Position numbers and translations under genes: made by a program. 64,000 nucleotides of DNA from Hanleya hanleyi (lineage: Eukaryota > Mollusca > Polyplacophora > Lepidopleurida > Hanleyidae). The DNA lies in NCBI GenBank assembly GCA_036873755.1, contig JAVTVY010006765.1, forward strand, positions 355,693 to 419,692, in the 5' to 3' direction. The notes below the pieces were generated by a model, which saw nothing but the letters and a program-made list of their open reading frames with translations, had not been told where the DNA came from and made no database searches. How positions within the stretch are numbered: position 1 is the stretch's first letter; each line of letters starts with the position of its first letter. This document shows positions 9,800-21,400 of the stretch, piece after piece.

Positions 9800-10330
9800 T
9801 CAACTGCAGCCAGAACTACCTGAACAATAAAAAGCTGTGTTTCAGAAGAAGTACCGAGAAAATGGTTTTGTTTACCAGGAAAGTTGACAATACCCGTTTC
9901 TGTTTGGGTTATAGACTTTCAAACAACGTAGCTGTTAACGATGCTTACCCTTCAGAGAATAGATGATTCCTTCAACTCACTCCATGGAACCAGGTGGTTT
10001 TCTGTACTTGATTTGGCTAGCGGATACTAGAAATTAGTTTTGGATGAGGACGCAAAGGGGAAAGCGGCATATATCTCCAGGAGTGGACTGTGTCAATTCA
10101 AGGTAATGCCTATTGTCCTCTGCAATGCACCCTCAGCCTTCGAATGGCACTAGTCAGATATCAGTGGCGCATCTGCCTGGTATATCTAGACGACGTCATC
10201 ATTTTTCGTAAACATTAGATGAAGCTATAGACAACCTCAGGAAGGTATTTCAGTATTTACGACAAGCTCATCTTAATATTACGCAAAGTTTCATTTATCT
10301 CGGCGAAATGTGAGTATGTGGTATCATGTG
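9800..10330 (+). pseudogene. Reverse transcriptase remnant (Gypsy copy 1)
   Basis: RT motifs can be read in shifting frames: 'VAVNDAYP', 'WFSVLDLASGY', 'KGKAAYIS', 'NAPSAFE' and the catalytic YLDD at 10183-10194 followed by VIIF. Stops occur inside most blocks. The distance from YLDD to the RNase H start is shorter than in complete elements, so a deletion is likely between 10210 and 10330. Confidence 0.8.
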
Positions 10331-10620
10331 GTATCGCATGCGCAAGCATGGTCCTCAGCATAGCCGAAAGGAACTAATGTGTCACCAGGGGGAGCTTCTT
10401 GCAATAGAAACATTTCTCAACCCCTTCAGGCATTATCTTATAGGTCGACACTTTATTATAAGGACTGACCACATCGCTCTCAGATGGTTGCTGAATTTCA
10501 AAGAACCCGAAGAACAGACCAAACGATGGTTGGGCCTGTTGAGTACCTTTGACTTTGATATTACACATTGAGTTGGAAAGCAACATGAAAATGATGATGC
10601 ACTGTCAAGAATGTCATGTA
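10326..10620 (+). pseudogene. RNase H remnant (Gypsy copy 1)
   Basis: An 81-codon frame reads ELMCHQGELLAIETFLNPFR…FIIRTDHIALRWLLNFKEPE…RWLGLLSTFDFDI, the Gypsy RNase H with the Glu and Asp (RTDH) metal-site residues visible. After a stop the typical 'DALSRMSC' end of the domain is found in the same region. Confidence 0.85.
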
Positions 10621-11099
10621 AACAGTGTGTAAACTTGTGTTATCAAGAACCTAAAACTTACATTATTCTTCCTATTCTGTCAGCTGTGGGTAAACGAAGT
10701 GTCACATTCTAAGCCGACCACACTGGACCTATTGAAACCTATTGTCCCTATTATAACTAAGAACTTGTGGGTACCAAAAGGACCGAGGATTTCGAAAATG
10801 TAGAAACAATAGACCACAAAGATAAGACAACAGAAACAAACATTACACATTAAGCCTCAAGCAACCTCCAATGATGATCTTTTGTCAAATGAGCGATCAA
10901 AGATACAAGAAGGAGGGACGGATTTAGAGGAAATAACCACTGCTAAGCACAAATCTGTTGAACAACCTACCCAGGAAAATATATATTTCAGAATAAAGTC
11001 ACAAAGGCTTACTGGACAAAGTGGAATCGACTGAGTTTTATAGATGGTATTCTTCGTCTTAAATGGGAATCAGCTGATGGAACTTGAACTGAATGGCTA

Positions 11100-12200
11100 T
11101 TGGTGTTACCCAGGAATTTCCATAAAGAGGGTTTTCAGCAACTTCATGCAGCGAAAACCGCTGCACCAAGAGTCAGCAACTTCATGCAGCGAAAACCGCT
11201 GCACCAATGGACTCCAGAAAACGTATACCAAAATGTCAGATCGGTATTACTGGTAAGGAATGACACAGGATATCAAACTACTGTGTAGGCAATGAGACAC
11301 CTGTGCATCTCGAAAATCATCTCCTAGACGACCACCTGCACCCTTGCGACAGTTCCAAGTTGGAAATTCCATTGTGAAGATTTCTGTGGATACTTTGAGA
11401 CCATTGCATAGATCTAACAAAGGAAGCAAGTATACCCTTGTAGTAACCAATTATTTCACACGATGAACAGAGGCATATGATATTCCAAATCAGGAAGCAG
11501 AAACGGTTGCTGACATTATTGTCAAAGAGTTCATCGGCAGATTTGGATTTCGGATACATACGGTTCATGGGTCGAATTTTCAATCGAATTTCTTCCGGGA
11601 AGTTTGCCGACTGCTGAGGATTAAACCCGCACAATCCCCTATCATCCAGTCAAATGGGATGGTCGAGCGTTTTAACCTTTCATTAGAGGATCGCCTTGCA
11701 ATGATGGTGAAGGAAAGTCCGGGGGACTGGGATGGAGAATTACCTTTTGCCCTGATGACATACAGAATTTCAATTCACAATGTAACTCAGAAAACTTCAA
11801 TCAGACTGATGATGGGAAGGGAAACATCAATGCCACTGGATCTTCTTACTGGAAGAGGTCCAGGTATTACTGAAGAGAGACAAATAGAAGTGACTCACAA
11901 AAGAGCCAGGAAAACACAGAAAAAACACTGTTCGAGAGGAAATAAATTATTATCTTCGGAAACATGGAAGTCCATCTAAGGTCGGAGGTTGGTATGGTTA
12001 TATGAAATCACCAGAAAGAAGAATCTTACAGCAAAGTTGTCCTGCAACTGGAAAGGCCCGTACCAAGTCATCAGCAAGCTCGATGATACATTGTGTCGTC
12101 TATAGCTCCCGGACAAAAGTAGTACATTTCGACCGTCCGAAACTTTATGAAGGGAAGACATGCAAGGGGCGGCCTATTGCCAAAGATTTTTCTTTGTAGA
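11100..12200 (+). pseudogene. Integrase remnant with catalytic Asp lost (Gypsy copy 1)
   Basis: The N-terminal HHCC zinc-binding part (11100-11320) is scrambled by a 38-bp tandem duplication (11136-11209). The core starts near 11385 and reads SKYTLVVTNYFTR, then (11459-11979) VKEFIGRFGF and NGMVERFN. At the second DDE position the usual Asp codon is GTT (Val) at 11573-11575, while Glu at 11665-11667 is kept. A C-terminal segment with YQVISKL-like text lies at 12050-12200 in another frame. The protein is dead by several lesions. Confidence 0.85.
11136..11209. repeat. 38-bp tandem duplication inside integrase remnant
   Basis: The segment containing 'cagcaacttcatgcagcg' occurs at 11136 and again at 11174. 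The extra 38 bp shifts the frame of the integrase zinc-binding region. Confidence 0.9.
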
Positions 12201-12257
12201 ACATGTGAGACATGTCGGACCCCCCCCCCCCCCAGAAATGCCGGGCTTGAACAAAAT

Positions 12258-12270
12258 TAGGAGGGAATAA
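12258..12270 (+). promoter_or_regulatory. Polypurine tract and 3' LTR start
   Basis: 'taggagggaataa' directly precedes TGTGAC at 12271. A purine run followed by TG is the usual junction for plus-strand priming at the 3' LTR. Confidence 0.5.
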
Positions 12271-13365
12271 TGTGACAAGAATATAATTTAGTTCGCCATC
12301 TTTTACGTACATACTGGGCTTTGGACTGATGAGACATTATATTGTCGAAAATTAGATTTCAGCATTATCAAATAAATGTAAACAACCACCTCCTCCCTAC
12401 TCTCACGCATTCCCGCTTTCTTAGAGTCCCGTATTATTGTTTTCTCGTCTGCGTCCATATAATATATATCCATATAGTAATTATTGAGATATAACATTCC
12501 AAAGAAAATTCGATCCTAATAGGATTTGCGATACTCTGTGTACCGCCATTCCTATTGGAGTTTATAAATTATATACCGTCTTCGGATTTACCTTTCTGTA
12601 AACGTTTAAGTCTTTAACGTATAATAGATTGGCAATCATTCTTGCCGTGACTGGAGCAAAGTCAATTTTTACTGCACAAATTTTCAGTGGATGTGACCGA
12701 AGTTTCAGTGCTCTCCTTTGGCAGAAAAGCGTTAAATTAGCATCATGAAGTTCAAGTCTTTGGCGTCAAGCCAATATATAGTTCAAGGATTATTCCGTTA
12801 GACCTATATTTGTAGTCAAAGTAGATATATCCCTTCATTAATTTATCGTTGAAGATATTCGCCGCCCTTATTTATGGTAAAGACAATACAAGATTCAGTT
12901 AATTAGAATAAGTTTAATAAATAAATAGCGAAATAACCCACAGTGAGCCACAGCGAGCCTCAGTCAGCTACAACGAGCCTCGGACATCCACAACGAGCAA
13001 CAGTTACTCACAGCGAGCCAGATTCATCCACAGCAAATCTTATATGCTAATATATTCCGCACAAGTCAACTTACACATAAATTTCCAAACTAAATTGTCA
13101 TCAGATTGAATTTAATGCAATAAATCCAGTCATCCACAGTGAGCCACAGTCACCCACAGCTACCCACAATCATCCTCAGCAAACTTAAGCACGTGTTACT
13201 GACTTACATGCCAAGAATTCAGCTGTTTGATATAAATTGACTAATGAAATTGTCATCAGGTGAAAATTAAAGCAATAAATCCACAGTGATCAACAGTCAT
13301 TCACAGCTATCCTGAGAGAGCTTCAGATACCTGAAACAAGTTGGTCAGCCACATGCGATCACAAC
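12271..13365 (+). repeat. 3' LTR-like repeat of Gypsy copy 1 (3' end truncated)
   Basis: Starts with TG after the purine tract; homologous to the 5' repeat from about 12630 on. It holds three blocks of a 'cacagcgagccacagtca' minisatellite (12935-13030, 13135-13185, 13270-13310), where the 5' copy has one. Similarity stops at about 13365, whereas the 5' copy continues about 590 bp more, so the end is truncated or displaced. Confidence 0.6.
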
Positions 13366-13697
13366 ATGTAGGGTGCAGTCCAAACTTGCCAGGGTCTCGC
13401 ACAAAGTGGCCCCTCCCTCATTTTATAATAAGGATGGTCGCCCGTTTTTGACATCATGGTAATTTTTCTTTCCGTCCTACTAACTGATATCTGTAGTATC
13501 CACCTACTGGACGTAACCATTTCTCCAAACAAGGATATAGCAATTGTTTGTTGATCGCACCTACGTGAATATCTGGCAGGCCTCATTTTCTCGGGGTGTG
13601 AAAATGATGATTCATTTATGGCGATAAAATTTGACAAAAAACGAGTGGGTCGACACCGTTTTTTTCTCACAATTTTACAGAAAATTTACATCTAATT
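13366..13697. other. Unassigned stretch between the two Gypsy copies
   Basis: A 103-codon frame on the - strand spans it but resembles nothing known. It may be the 5' untranslated or LTR region of the second Gypsy copy; no primer binding site was found. Confidence 0.3.
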
Positions 13698-14135
13698 ATG
13701 GCCGAAGACCTGAACCCATGCCTGTTTTTGATCGCATGCACCCAGAGGACGATCATAAGACAGGATGATGAACAAAACTTGGAAGATTTACAGGACCAGA
13801 TCCAGAAGCTGCAACAACAACTACAGCAACAATTCTACTCTGTTAACCAAAGAGTAGACTCGTCTACAGGGAGCAGTCTATGCCATAGTAATGACCAGGG
13901 TTCCAGAAACGTAACCAATGGAATGGAGCCGCAAAGTGCGTCAGACCAGGTGTGACAGGGTCGAAGGAGAGGACGGGGTAACAAACGTCTATTATAATTG
14001 TGGATCATATGATTATGCCAGCCCCCGTTGTATCAATTCTAAGAACCCTAACTTGGTCTGGGAGCGAATGCGCGTGCCAACAAAAGGTCTCAGAAAACAC
14101 CCTCTGAACGCCCAGACGTCTTTGTCAAATTAGAG
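13698..14135 (+). pseudogene. gag-like remnant (Gypsy copy 2)
   Basis: An 85-codon frame with a glutamine-rich coiled-coil-like segment (LQDQIQKLQQQLQQQF), then an overlapping frame with a damaged zinc-knuckle-like string (YYNCGSYDYASPRC). The role in RNA packaging is inferred from family order only. Confidence 0.5.
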
Positions 14136-14240
14136 GGACAATCAGAGACCTCATTTTCAACTTTTAGTCACAATGCATTTAGTGAAGATGACACATCACC
14201 ACATAATCATATTCCACAGTTCGGAATCGGCACCGTCGTT

Positions 14241-15152
14241 ATGCTGAGTAGCAACTGCCTTGTAGACAGACCTGCTGGGGAATCAATGGATTTCGAGGGT
14301 AGAATTGTTTTCGACTCATCTCAAGATGATCTCAAGATTAGCGCCAGTCAAGATGGATCCAGACCAAAGATGGAGACCAAAGATGGATCCAGACCAATAG
14401 GACTAGAATCCCAGTCTTCTAGATTTGTCGGGAATTATGGTGTCCATATTGTAGTTAAAAACAAGAGTAGACGCACAATAAATGTCACGTTCCCTCGTGT
14501 TTTGTCTAGATGTCATCTAAACAACAGCGTATATGATATGGTACTTAAATCTCTTGTGGGTCCTGCTTGTGGGGCGTGGCTGTCGGATGGTATCGTCGGC
14601 CAAGGACTGCTTGATAATGGGTGACAGGTAAATCGTTTTACACTAAACACGTGTTTCATCATCTTTTGAAGAGTAACAGAAACTCTTTTGAAAGTGGATG
14701 GGGCCGGGAGTCATATTTATGCCCAAGGTTGTTGTAGTGAAGAGGTGGACACCACGCCCCATTTTCCATGGACGTTCCCATCATTATAGGTACCAATACA
14801 TTTGGTGCCCTTGTAGATAAATGTCGTAAACAGGAAAAACCACTCTAATGTTTACTCTTCCTGTGCACAGTGAAGTGGCATACATTTTCCAGAGATTGGT
14901 ATCCGATTACCAAAAGTGAAAGTATTCGTCCAAACCCACATAAGGTAATCGCTGAGGATGTCACATCTGTCGAAAGTATGTATGGCAACGAGGAATGTGT
15001 TGGAACACAATTCGGAAACTCCCCGGATTTACATGTGAAAAGCTTCGCGTCACAATGCAGTTCCTCAACTGATCCTGAAATTCCGACAATGCAGTTTGAT
15101 TTTGGTGATTCACCAATTTCAAGAGCGTGGAAAGAGTCACCATGCGGCTGAA
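14241..15152 (+). pseudogene. Protease/linker region remnant (Gypsy copy 2)
   Basis: Two frames (14241-14624 and 14870-15151) without recognisable catalytic motif. A 24-bp-scale repeat of 'ccaaagatggatccagacca' occurs twice near 14350-14400. The placement between gag and RT suggests protease plus the N-terminal pol linker. Confidence 0.35.
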
Positions 15153-15169
15153 TGATATGCGTGATGCGT

Positions 15170-16205
15170 CTGCTACTCACGAATTCGACATCGGACGAAC
15201 CGACGCCGTTCAACACAAGATTGAGCTGACAGACCCCATTCAGGGAGATGGTCCATGCCATCAGGCCACAAGATTACGAGGACTGCCGACGTCACATCCA
15301 GTCGATTGATGCGGATATAATCAAGCCATCCAACAGCCCATATACGAGTCCAATTGTTCATTCGCGAAAAGTCATGGGAACTGAAGGTGTGTATTGATTA
15401 TCGTAAAATTAACCTTCGAACGATTCGAGACTCGTTCTCTATCCCCAAGGTTGATGACCTATTTACTAAATTAAATGGATCATCCTGGTTTACACAGCTA
15501 GATATCAAGTCAGCTTCTACACGGTGCCGATGGATCCAGAATCGGCCAAATATACAGCTTTTGTTTGCCCATTTAGTTTAGAGAGGAGCCGAATGAGTTT
15601 GGGTCTCATCAACTATCCACTAACTAACTATCCATTATCCATCACTAACGTTGATGGAACTTTGTTTTGGCGAAATGAACCTTAAAGAGCTGGCCGTGTA
15701 CATGGATGATCTGATAATTTTATCAACCACATTGAAGGAACATGAAGAACGACTTTTCCAGACTCTACAACGCCTTCGGGGATTTGAATTAAACTAGATC
15801 CCAACAAGTGTAAGTTTTGTCAACTTCAATTACATACTTGGGCCATGTTTATTTCAAAGATGGAATCTCTCCAGATCTCAAAAATGTCAATGCACCCAAA
15901 GACTGGCTGGCACCCACCAACCTTGCAGAAGTTAAAAGTTTCCTGGTTTTTGCGGGGTACTATCGGCGTTTTATAGTGGATTTTGGACGCCTTTGTAAAC
16001 GCCTGAATGACCTCACAAAAGGTTGCATCCCACGGAAAACCATGAGGCGCTTGGGACGGACTCCTAGAAGGGATGATATCACACTGAAATTCCCGCTTGG
16101 AGGTCGATGGACAGCTGAGTGTTTGACGACTTTCGAAGCCACCAAAGCGAGATTAGTCAGTGCACTGTCCTTGGGTATGCTATCAGCAGCAAGAGTCGAT
16201 GCTTA
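15170..16205 (+). pseudogene. Reverse transcriptase remnant (Gypsy copy 2)
   Basis: Motifs in order: HEFDIGRTDAVQHKIEL near 15180, PSNSPYTSPIV, KVCIDYRKINLRTIRDSF, LFTKLNGSSWFTQLDIKS (to about 15515), then after frame changes the catalytic YMDD at 15699-15710 followed by LIILS, and TYLGHVYFKDGIS with VKSFLVFAGYYRRFI up to 16206. This is a full-length but multiply broken Gypsy RT. An apparent deletion near 15600-15660 removes part of the region before YMDD. Confidence 0.88.
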
Positions 16206-16500
16206 AAGTAATGCTAGCCTATGCTAGTCGCGGGTTATCGAAAAGCGAGACCAACTATTCTGCACACAAGAGCCAGTTCTTGGCAGTTAAGTGGATATTC
16301 AATGACAAATTCCATGGTTACCTTTATGGTAGTAAATTCCTTGTCGTGACTGACAATAACCCATTAACTTATGTCTTGAAATCGGCTAAGTTGAATGCAA
16401 CCGATATCGGTGACTGGCTGCACTTGCTGCATATGATTTTAGCTTGAAGTACCGGCCTGGCGTAAATATGACGGAGGTGATACCTTGAGTCGTCTCCATA
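16206..16500 (+). pseudogene. RNase H remnant (Gypsy copy 2)
   Basis: Reads AYASRGLSKSETNYSAHKSQ…VVTDNNPLTYVLKSAKL in the frame covering 16160-16447, with the Glu and Asp metal-site residues. After a stop the 'KYRPGVNMTE' end of the domain follows in another frame. Confidence 0.88.
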
Positions 16501-16610
16501 TGGCCCCTAAAGGAGGATACAGGATACATCAAGGAAAAGGAAAGGATTGATTGGTTGCTTGAAAGGAGTGAACCATACATAGTCCGGTAGCCAAATCGCA
16601 AAAAGGGGTC

Positions 16611-17690
16611 TAAATAAGGTTTTCGTAGCACCCCCCGCGTAGATTTAGTTTGATCACTGTTTATGAACGAGTATCATCTGCTGGTCAGTTCTAGACCTGA
16701 TGTAGGCATCTACGGTGGTGCCTAAGGTCACAGCATGCATTTCTTTACCGCTGTCTGAACAAGACAATATTAACTCTAAGATGGGGGTAGGGGTATTTAT
16801 GAACGTATATCTTTTTTATTCTTGCACTAAACTTTCTGTAACTTCGCATACTTGACCTCTGAATAATGTTCTATTAGATAACGTAATCCAAGTTACGTCT
16901 TTCACGTTTTTTACGTCAAGATGACGTCATAACTTGGAGGGTACATTTTTCCTCGATTTTTTTTAGAAATGAGACTCAATTTTTTGTTTTGCAGTTGCAG
17001 GAACTCTTTTTGCATTCTGCCTGATTTGTATTTCTGAAAGATAATCCTCTCTTCATTAATTCTAGACCTGGTGTAACCATCTAATATGCACTTCATGGAT
17101 GCAACATAACCATGTTTAACGGCACCAGAGCATGAGAAATATTAAGCCGAAATAGGGGTAGGGGAGATTACGTTCTAATATTTTATTTCTCCTCGATCCT
17201 AACGCAATGAAATTTAACACATATTTAGTCTGTGCACGGATCATTCAGATAAAGCAATCCGATTCCGATTATCTTCAATGTTGGTGTCACTATGTCGTTA
17301 TTATCACCATGGAAGTATTTTTTTTCTGGACCTTTTGTTGTAATTTTCCAACGGTGTATTGTTAGGTGCACTCACTGCACTGGGACTCCCACTGGGATTC
17401 GGTGGGACAATACTCAATAAACATTTTAAATCAAGTATATGCTAATATGTTTCATATGAGTTTATAAGATTCAACAGCGATGGTTAAGTGAGTTGCAAAT
17501 TTAGAGCCATGCTTTACATAAAATATTCCCAGAGCCCAAATTTGAGGAAAAAATATTTTGTGTGATTCTTATGCCAATGAAAGCATTTGACTTTGAAAGT
17601 GTTAGTAGAACTCATCAAATCTGATAGGACTAGGCAATGCTACTATCTAGGAAACAAATTAATTTAAAGCACTTTAACAGGATTTTAGGA
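16611..17690. other. Gene-free stretch
   Basis: No gene. A loosely similar pair of segments (about 16690-16860 and 17060-17220), each with 'ttctagacctg.tgta', 'gggtagggg' and a 'cctcgatc/ttcttgcac' pyrimidine stretch, suggests a diverged duplication. Confidence 0.3.
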
Positions 17691-18540
17691 GATTACTATT
17701 GTCCCAGTGTGCCCCGGCAAAAGTGTCCCAGTCTGCCCCGTGTGCATGATATATTCCGTTTTATGAAAAAATGTAATACATGCATCTGAGATAATAGTTA
17801 AATTGTACTTTTGTTCATCCTCTCTCAGTAACAAAACAGCAATGAGGTACTGCTGAAAATTTGGCAAAATATCATCAGTCCTCAAAATTTACTTGGAGTG
17901 CTCAAAAACATTTTTTTGCCCATAATTTTTTTACCAATGATAGTTTTCACTTGTAATCAATACAGATGTTGTATGGAGTGGTGGCTTTCTGTTGATAATA
18001 ATTTAATGGACTTCCTGTCCTTGACATAGTAATAGGCCGGCCAAAGACACGAAATGTAACTTTTGATGGCATTGTTTGTTACAAATGGGTACCCATGATA
18101 AATTAGTTCTTATTTTCTCATATTACTGTTAGAATATTTTTTTTTCATTCTAGATACAAATTTGTTTAAATTGAGCAGAATAACGCCAGAGCTTATTACA
18201 TTATGCCTATTTTTATTCTGTTGGCATAATCTTCAGCTGAGAATACAATTATTAAATTCAAAATGGTGACCATGTGAGTTCATCTGAGACTCGTATTCTC
18301 ATTTTGTTCTTATAATTCAAGGTATTGTGATTACAGGGAGCTGAAAGTAGCAATATTTCTCAAAGCCAAGCCCCTTCACAAAACAGATCGATCTGACTAT
18401 TTATGGGCCTATAGTTTGGCTCTATTCGTACAATCATCAGCTAGAAAAATAATCCTCGACAGACAATATAATGGTTACATAATGGTTATTATGCCTACCT
18501 TAAACCCTACATTACATACAACTATTTCCGTCTGTCTACC

Positions 18541-18902
18541 CATTCGTAACAACTAATATTGTAGATATTAATTTATAACCGATTTGTACCCATTTTTGAT
18601 CACATTTACCAAAAAGTTACCCTAAAATGGTCTTAATTTGAATAATTAACGTGTTATCTATGACTATTTTAAAACTTACACTATATACCGGTACTACTGA
18701 TTCAATTTGGATACTCATTCGTAACAATTAGTACTGTAAATATTAATTTATAACCGATTTTCACCAATTGTTGACCTCATTTGTCCCAAATATGACCCTA
18801 AAATGATCTTAATTCTAATAATTAACGTGTTATCGATGACTACATCCAAATCTACACTACATTCAACTGATTCAACTGGAATACCCAATCGTAACAATTA
18901 GT
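18541..18902. repeat. Tandem ~172-bp repeat, left part
   Basis: Units start near 18541, 18716 and 18886, each with 'cgtaacaattagta', 'attaatttataaccgattt' and 'aattaacgtgttatc'. The third unit is interrupted at 18903 by the next element and resumes after 21124. Confidence 0.88.
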
Positions 18903-19373
18903 AGGGGAGAGTGGGGACACATGGGACAGGGGAGACTTGGGACACCCCTTATTTAGTACCCTTGTGAAAGGCAATGGAGACTGAGCTTACATGTGCTGTT
19001 TGGTTTTCATACCACCTCCCACATTTACAATTCTCGTGTTTCCTGGAATCATTGAAGTGAGTAAATCTTTCTTTTTATGTTTTTTTAACTTGAAAAGCTA
19101 GATTTTGGAGGCCACGCCCATTTGTTTATACGGCGCAATATAACGTATATGATACCGATATCTTGGCACAGGATTGTCTTTTATATAGGGCACACATGAC
19201 ACTGACCGAATTTGCGAGGACATGGACAGTTTAGCCAAAAAATCGCCATTTTGCTAAGTTGGGCCCCCAGGGGAGAGTTGGGACACAGTGTCTCCCTATA
19301 GAGTGTCCCATCTCTCCCTGCACCTTCGAAGAATATTGCGATATGTATGGTATTACCTTCTGTCGGCAAAGTG

Positions 19374-20781
19374 CAGGGGCGTCGTTAGGGGGGGGGTCGT
19401 CCGGTGCGAACGACCCCCCCTTGGCCGCGCCAAAAAAAACAACAGAAGAAAAAGCAAAAGAAAAAACAAAAAACAAAAACAGAGAAAACAAAAACAAAAT
19501 AAAAAAAGCATAAAAACATAAAATAAAAAAAACATAAAAATTACAGATAGAGTGCCAAGACGTGTAGTGGTGTGTAAAAGGCCCGTTTTGTTTGTGTCAA
19601 CCCAGGAAGTCAAATGGAGTCCGGCATATTCTTCAATATCGATGCGGGTTTATGCGAAACAAATGTGAAAATAGAACCATAAATCTATATACATTGTGTT
19701 CAGATTTGTTTCCGAGAAAACGGGTAAAACGCATCTCCGGCAACCGGAGACCCTGGAGCTTCCGGGGCCTAGACGGCCCCTGGACCCTCGCCTGTCAGGC
19801 TGTGACGATCGCTCATTTTAGCTTTGTGTAAATGAATCGCTATCATATTGGTTCTAATGTTCCATCATGTAAAGGTCATCGGTTTTTTATGTGTTCTTTT
19901 TATGTGATAAATATAACTAAACAGTCAAATGGATTCAGGCATGAAGTATGATTTTTTCAATATCGATGAGTGCTTATAAATGCGAAACATACGTGAAAAT
20001 AGAACCATAAATCTGCATACATTACGTTCGAATTTATTTCTGGGAAAACTCTTAGAACGCGTCTCTGGAGATCTGGAACTTCGGAGCTTCCGGGACCTAA
20101 ACGGCTCGTGGACCCTCGCCTGTTGGGCTGTGAGGATTTCCTTGTTTTATCTGTGTGTGAATGAATCGTATCTGTAGGCATATTGGTTTCCCTTCCAAGA
20201 ACTATAAGTCATCGTTTTGTATGTTTTAAATATAACTAGAACGTCAAATGGATGAAGGCATGAGGTGCGATGTTTTCAATATCGATGCATGCTTATAATT
20301 GCGAGAAAAAAAATCGTGAAAATAGAATCATAAATGTGCATGCAGTATGATCAGTTTTATTTCCGGAAAAACGTTCAGAACGCATCTCCGGCTGTTGGGC
20401 TGTGATAGTGGTCCCCAACTTTCAATTACGTTCCGACGCCACTGGGTTAGCCTACGAGGTATATAGGCCCAAAGCGTTATTATTGTGTTTTCAACATGAC
20501 AAAGAGAATAAAATATAATACTGATATTTGACAAATGACGTGTTAGTTTAATTGTTGGAAATCGCTCAGAATGCATCTCAGGCCATCTAAGGTCTCAGAG
20601 CTGTATAATATAACCCTAAATCTGCATACATTATGTTCAGATTTAATTCCGGGAAAACGCTTAGAACGCATCTCCGGCGATCTAGGACCCCGGAGCTTCC
20701 GGGGCCTAGGCGGCCCCTGGACCCTCGCCTAAAGTGCTATGATAATCGACCCCCCTTTGAAAAATCCTAGCGACGCCCATG
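19374..20781. mobile_element. Innermost DNA element with CAGGGGCGTCG termini
   Basis: The left terminus CAGGGGCGTCGTTAGG and right terminus CCTAGCGACGCCCATG are near-perfect inverted complements. The pentamer AAGTG lies directly outside both ends (19369-19373 and 20782-20786), a likely target-site duplication. Interior: an A-rich tract (19430-19540) and about four units of ~310 bp. No transposase ORF. Confidence 0.8.
19605..20735. repeat. ~310-bp tandem repeat inside the innermost element
   Basis: Units begin near 19605, 19922 and 20243 with a partial fourth near 20585. Shared words: 'gtcaaatgga', 'caatatcgatg', 'aaaatagaaccataaat', 'ttccgggaaaacg', 'gcatctccgg' and 'cccctggaccctcgcct'. Confidence 0.85.
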
Positions 20782-21124
20782 AAGTGGTAATTTTTTAGCA
20801 AGTTCACATTTCCATGTTAAGCCATTATTTTTTTCAAATAAAAAAGTTAGGTTGATTGCATTGAAGTCTTTACATCGGTTGTCCCATGTCTCCCATCTCC
20901 TTGTCCCATGTCTCCCGACACTGTCCCAAGTCACCCCCAAAATACGCTAAAATGAAATCGTCTCCACATCCTAACACACTCGGTTTGGTGTCTTAAACAC
21001 TGTGGCATTGCATGGGTATTCTTCCCAGGTTGGCGCATGGCACGCATTGATTTGCTCAACTAAATACTTTGGAGAGAATGTGAAATAATGTGACGTCACA
21101 GAAATAGTGTCCCACTCTCCCCTA

Positions 21125-21400
21125 CCATACTGTGCAGATAACCGATTTTCACTAATTTTTTACCTTATTTGACCCTAAAGTTACCCTATAATGATCTTAA
21201 TTCTTATAATAAACGGTTATCTATGAATACCTGAGACTCTACACTACTTACAACTAATTCAGCTTCAATACTCATTAGTAACCAACAATGCGGTGGATGT
21301 TAATTTATAACCGATTTTTACCCATTTTTGACCTTATTTGACCCAAAGAGTGACCCCACAATGACCTTAATTAACGAAAATGAGGGTGGTATCCCCTCTT
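21125..21400. repeat. Tandem ~172-bp repeat, right part
   Basis: Continuation of the array interrupted at 18903: 'ataaccgattttcac', 'aaagttaccctataatgatc', then a second unit from about 21285 with 'ttaatttataaccgattttt'. Confidence 0.85.

Larger units (their letters stand above)
6570..13365 (+). mobile_element. Degenerate Ty3/Gypsy LTR retrotransposon (copy 1)
   Basis: Order on the + strand: diverged LTR-like repeat, primer binding site (8077), gag remnants, zinc knuckle, protease, reverse transcriptase, RNase H, integrase, polypurine tract (12258), second LTR-like repeat. This is the canonical Gypsy order. Every coding domain is broken by stops or frameshifts, and the flanking repeats have diverged strongly, so the copy is old and cannot move by itself. 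The outer limits are approximate: the homologous parts of the flanking repeats are 6620-7480 and 12630-13365, and the second repeat seems cut short at its 3' end. Confidence 0.85.
13698..16610 (+). mobile_element. Second Ty3/Gypsy copy, 3'-truncated (gag, PR region, RT, RNase H)
   Basis: Order on the + strand: gag-like coiled coil, knuckle-like segment, protease/linker region, RT and RNase H. No integrase and no recognisable LTR follow, so it is truncated after RNase H. It belongs to a different lineage from copy 1: the RNase H carries the ETNYSAHKSQFLAVKW and TDNNPLTYVL motifs, unlike the ELMCHQGELLAIE form of copy 1. Frames are broken throughout. Confidence 0.8.
18904..21122. mobile_element. 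DNA transposon with GGGGAGAGTGGGACAC termini, inserted in the tandem array
   Basis: The left end reads GGGGAGAGTGGGGACAC; the right end is its inverted complement, GTGTCCCACTCTCCCC. TA flanks both sides (18902-18903 and 21123-21124), consistent with a TA target duplication. Subterminal 'cttgggacac' words on the left recur inverted near 20880-20935 ('tgtcccaag', 'tgtcccatgtctccc'). No transposase was found. The insertion splits a unit of the ~172-bp array. Confidence 0.8.

Noticed and set aside
15354..16447. A functional RT gene in the second Gypsy copy
   Set aside because: Motifs lie in different frames with several stops, and integrase and LTRs are absent.
19259..19613. Lysine/asparagine-rich ORFs on both strands
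   Set aside because: They arise from the A-rich tract inside the innermost transposon.
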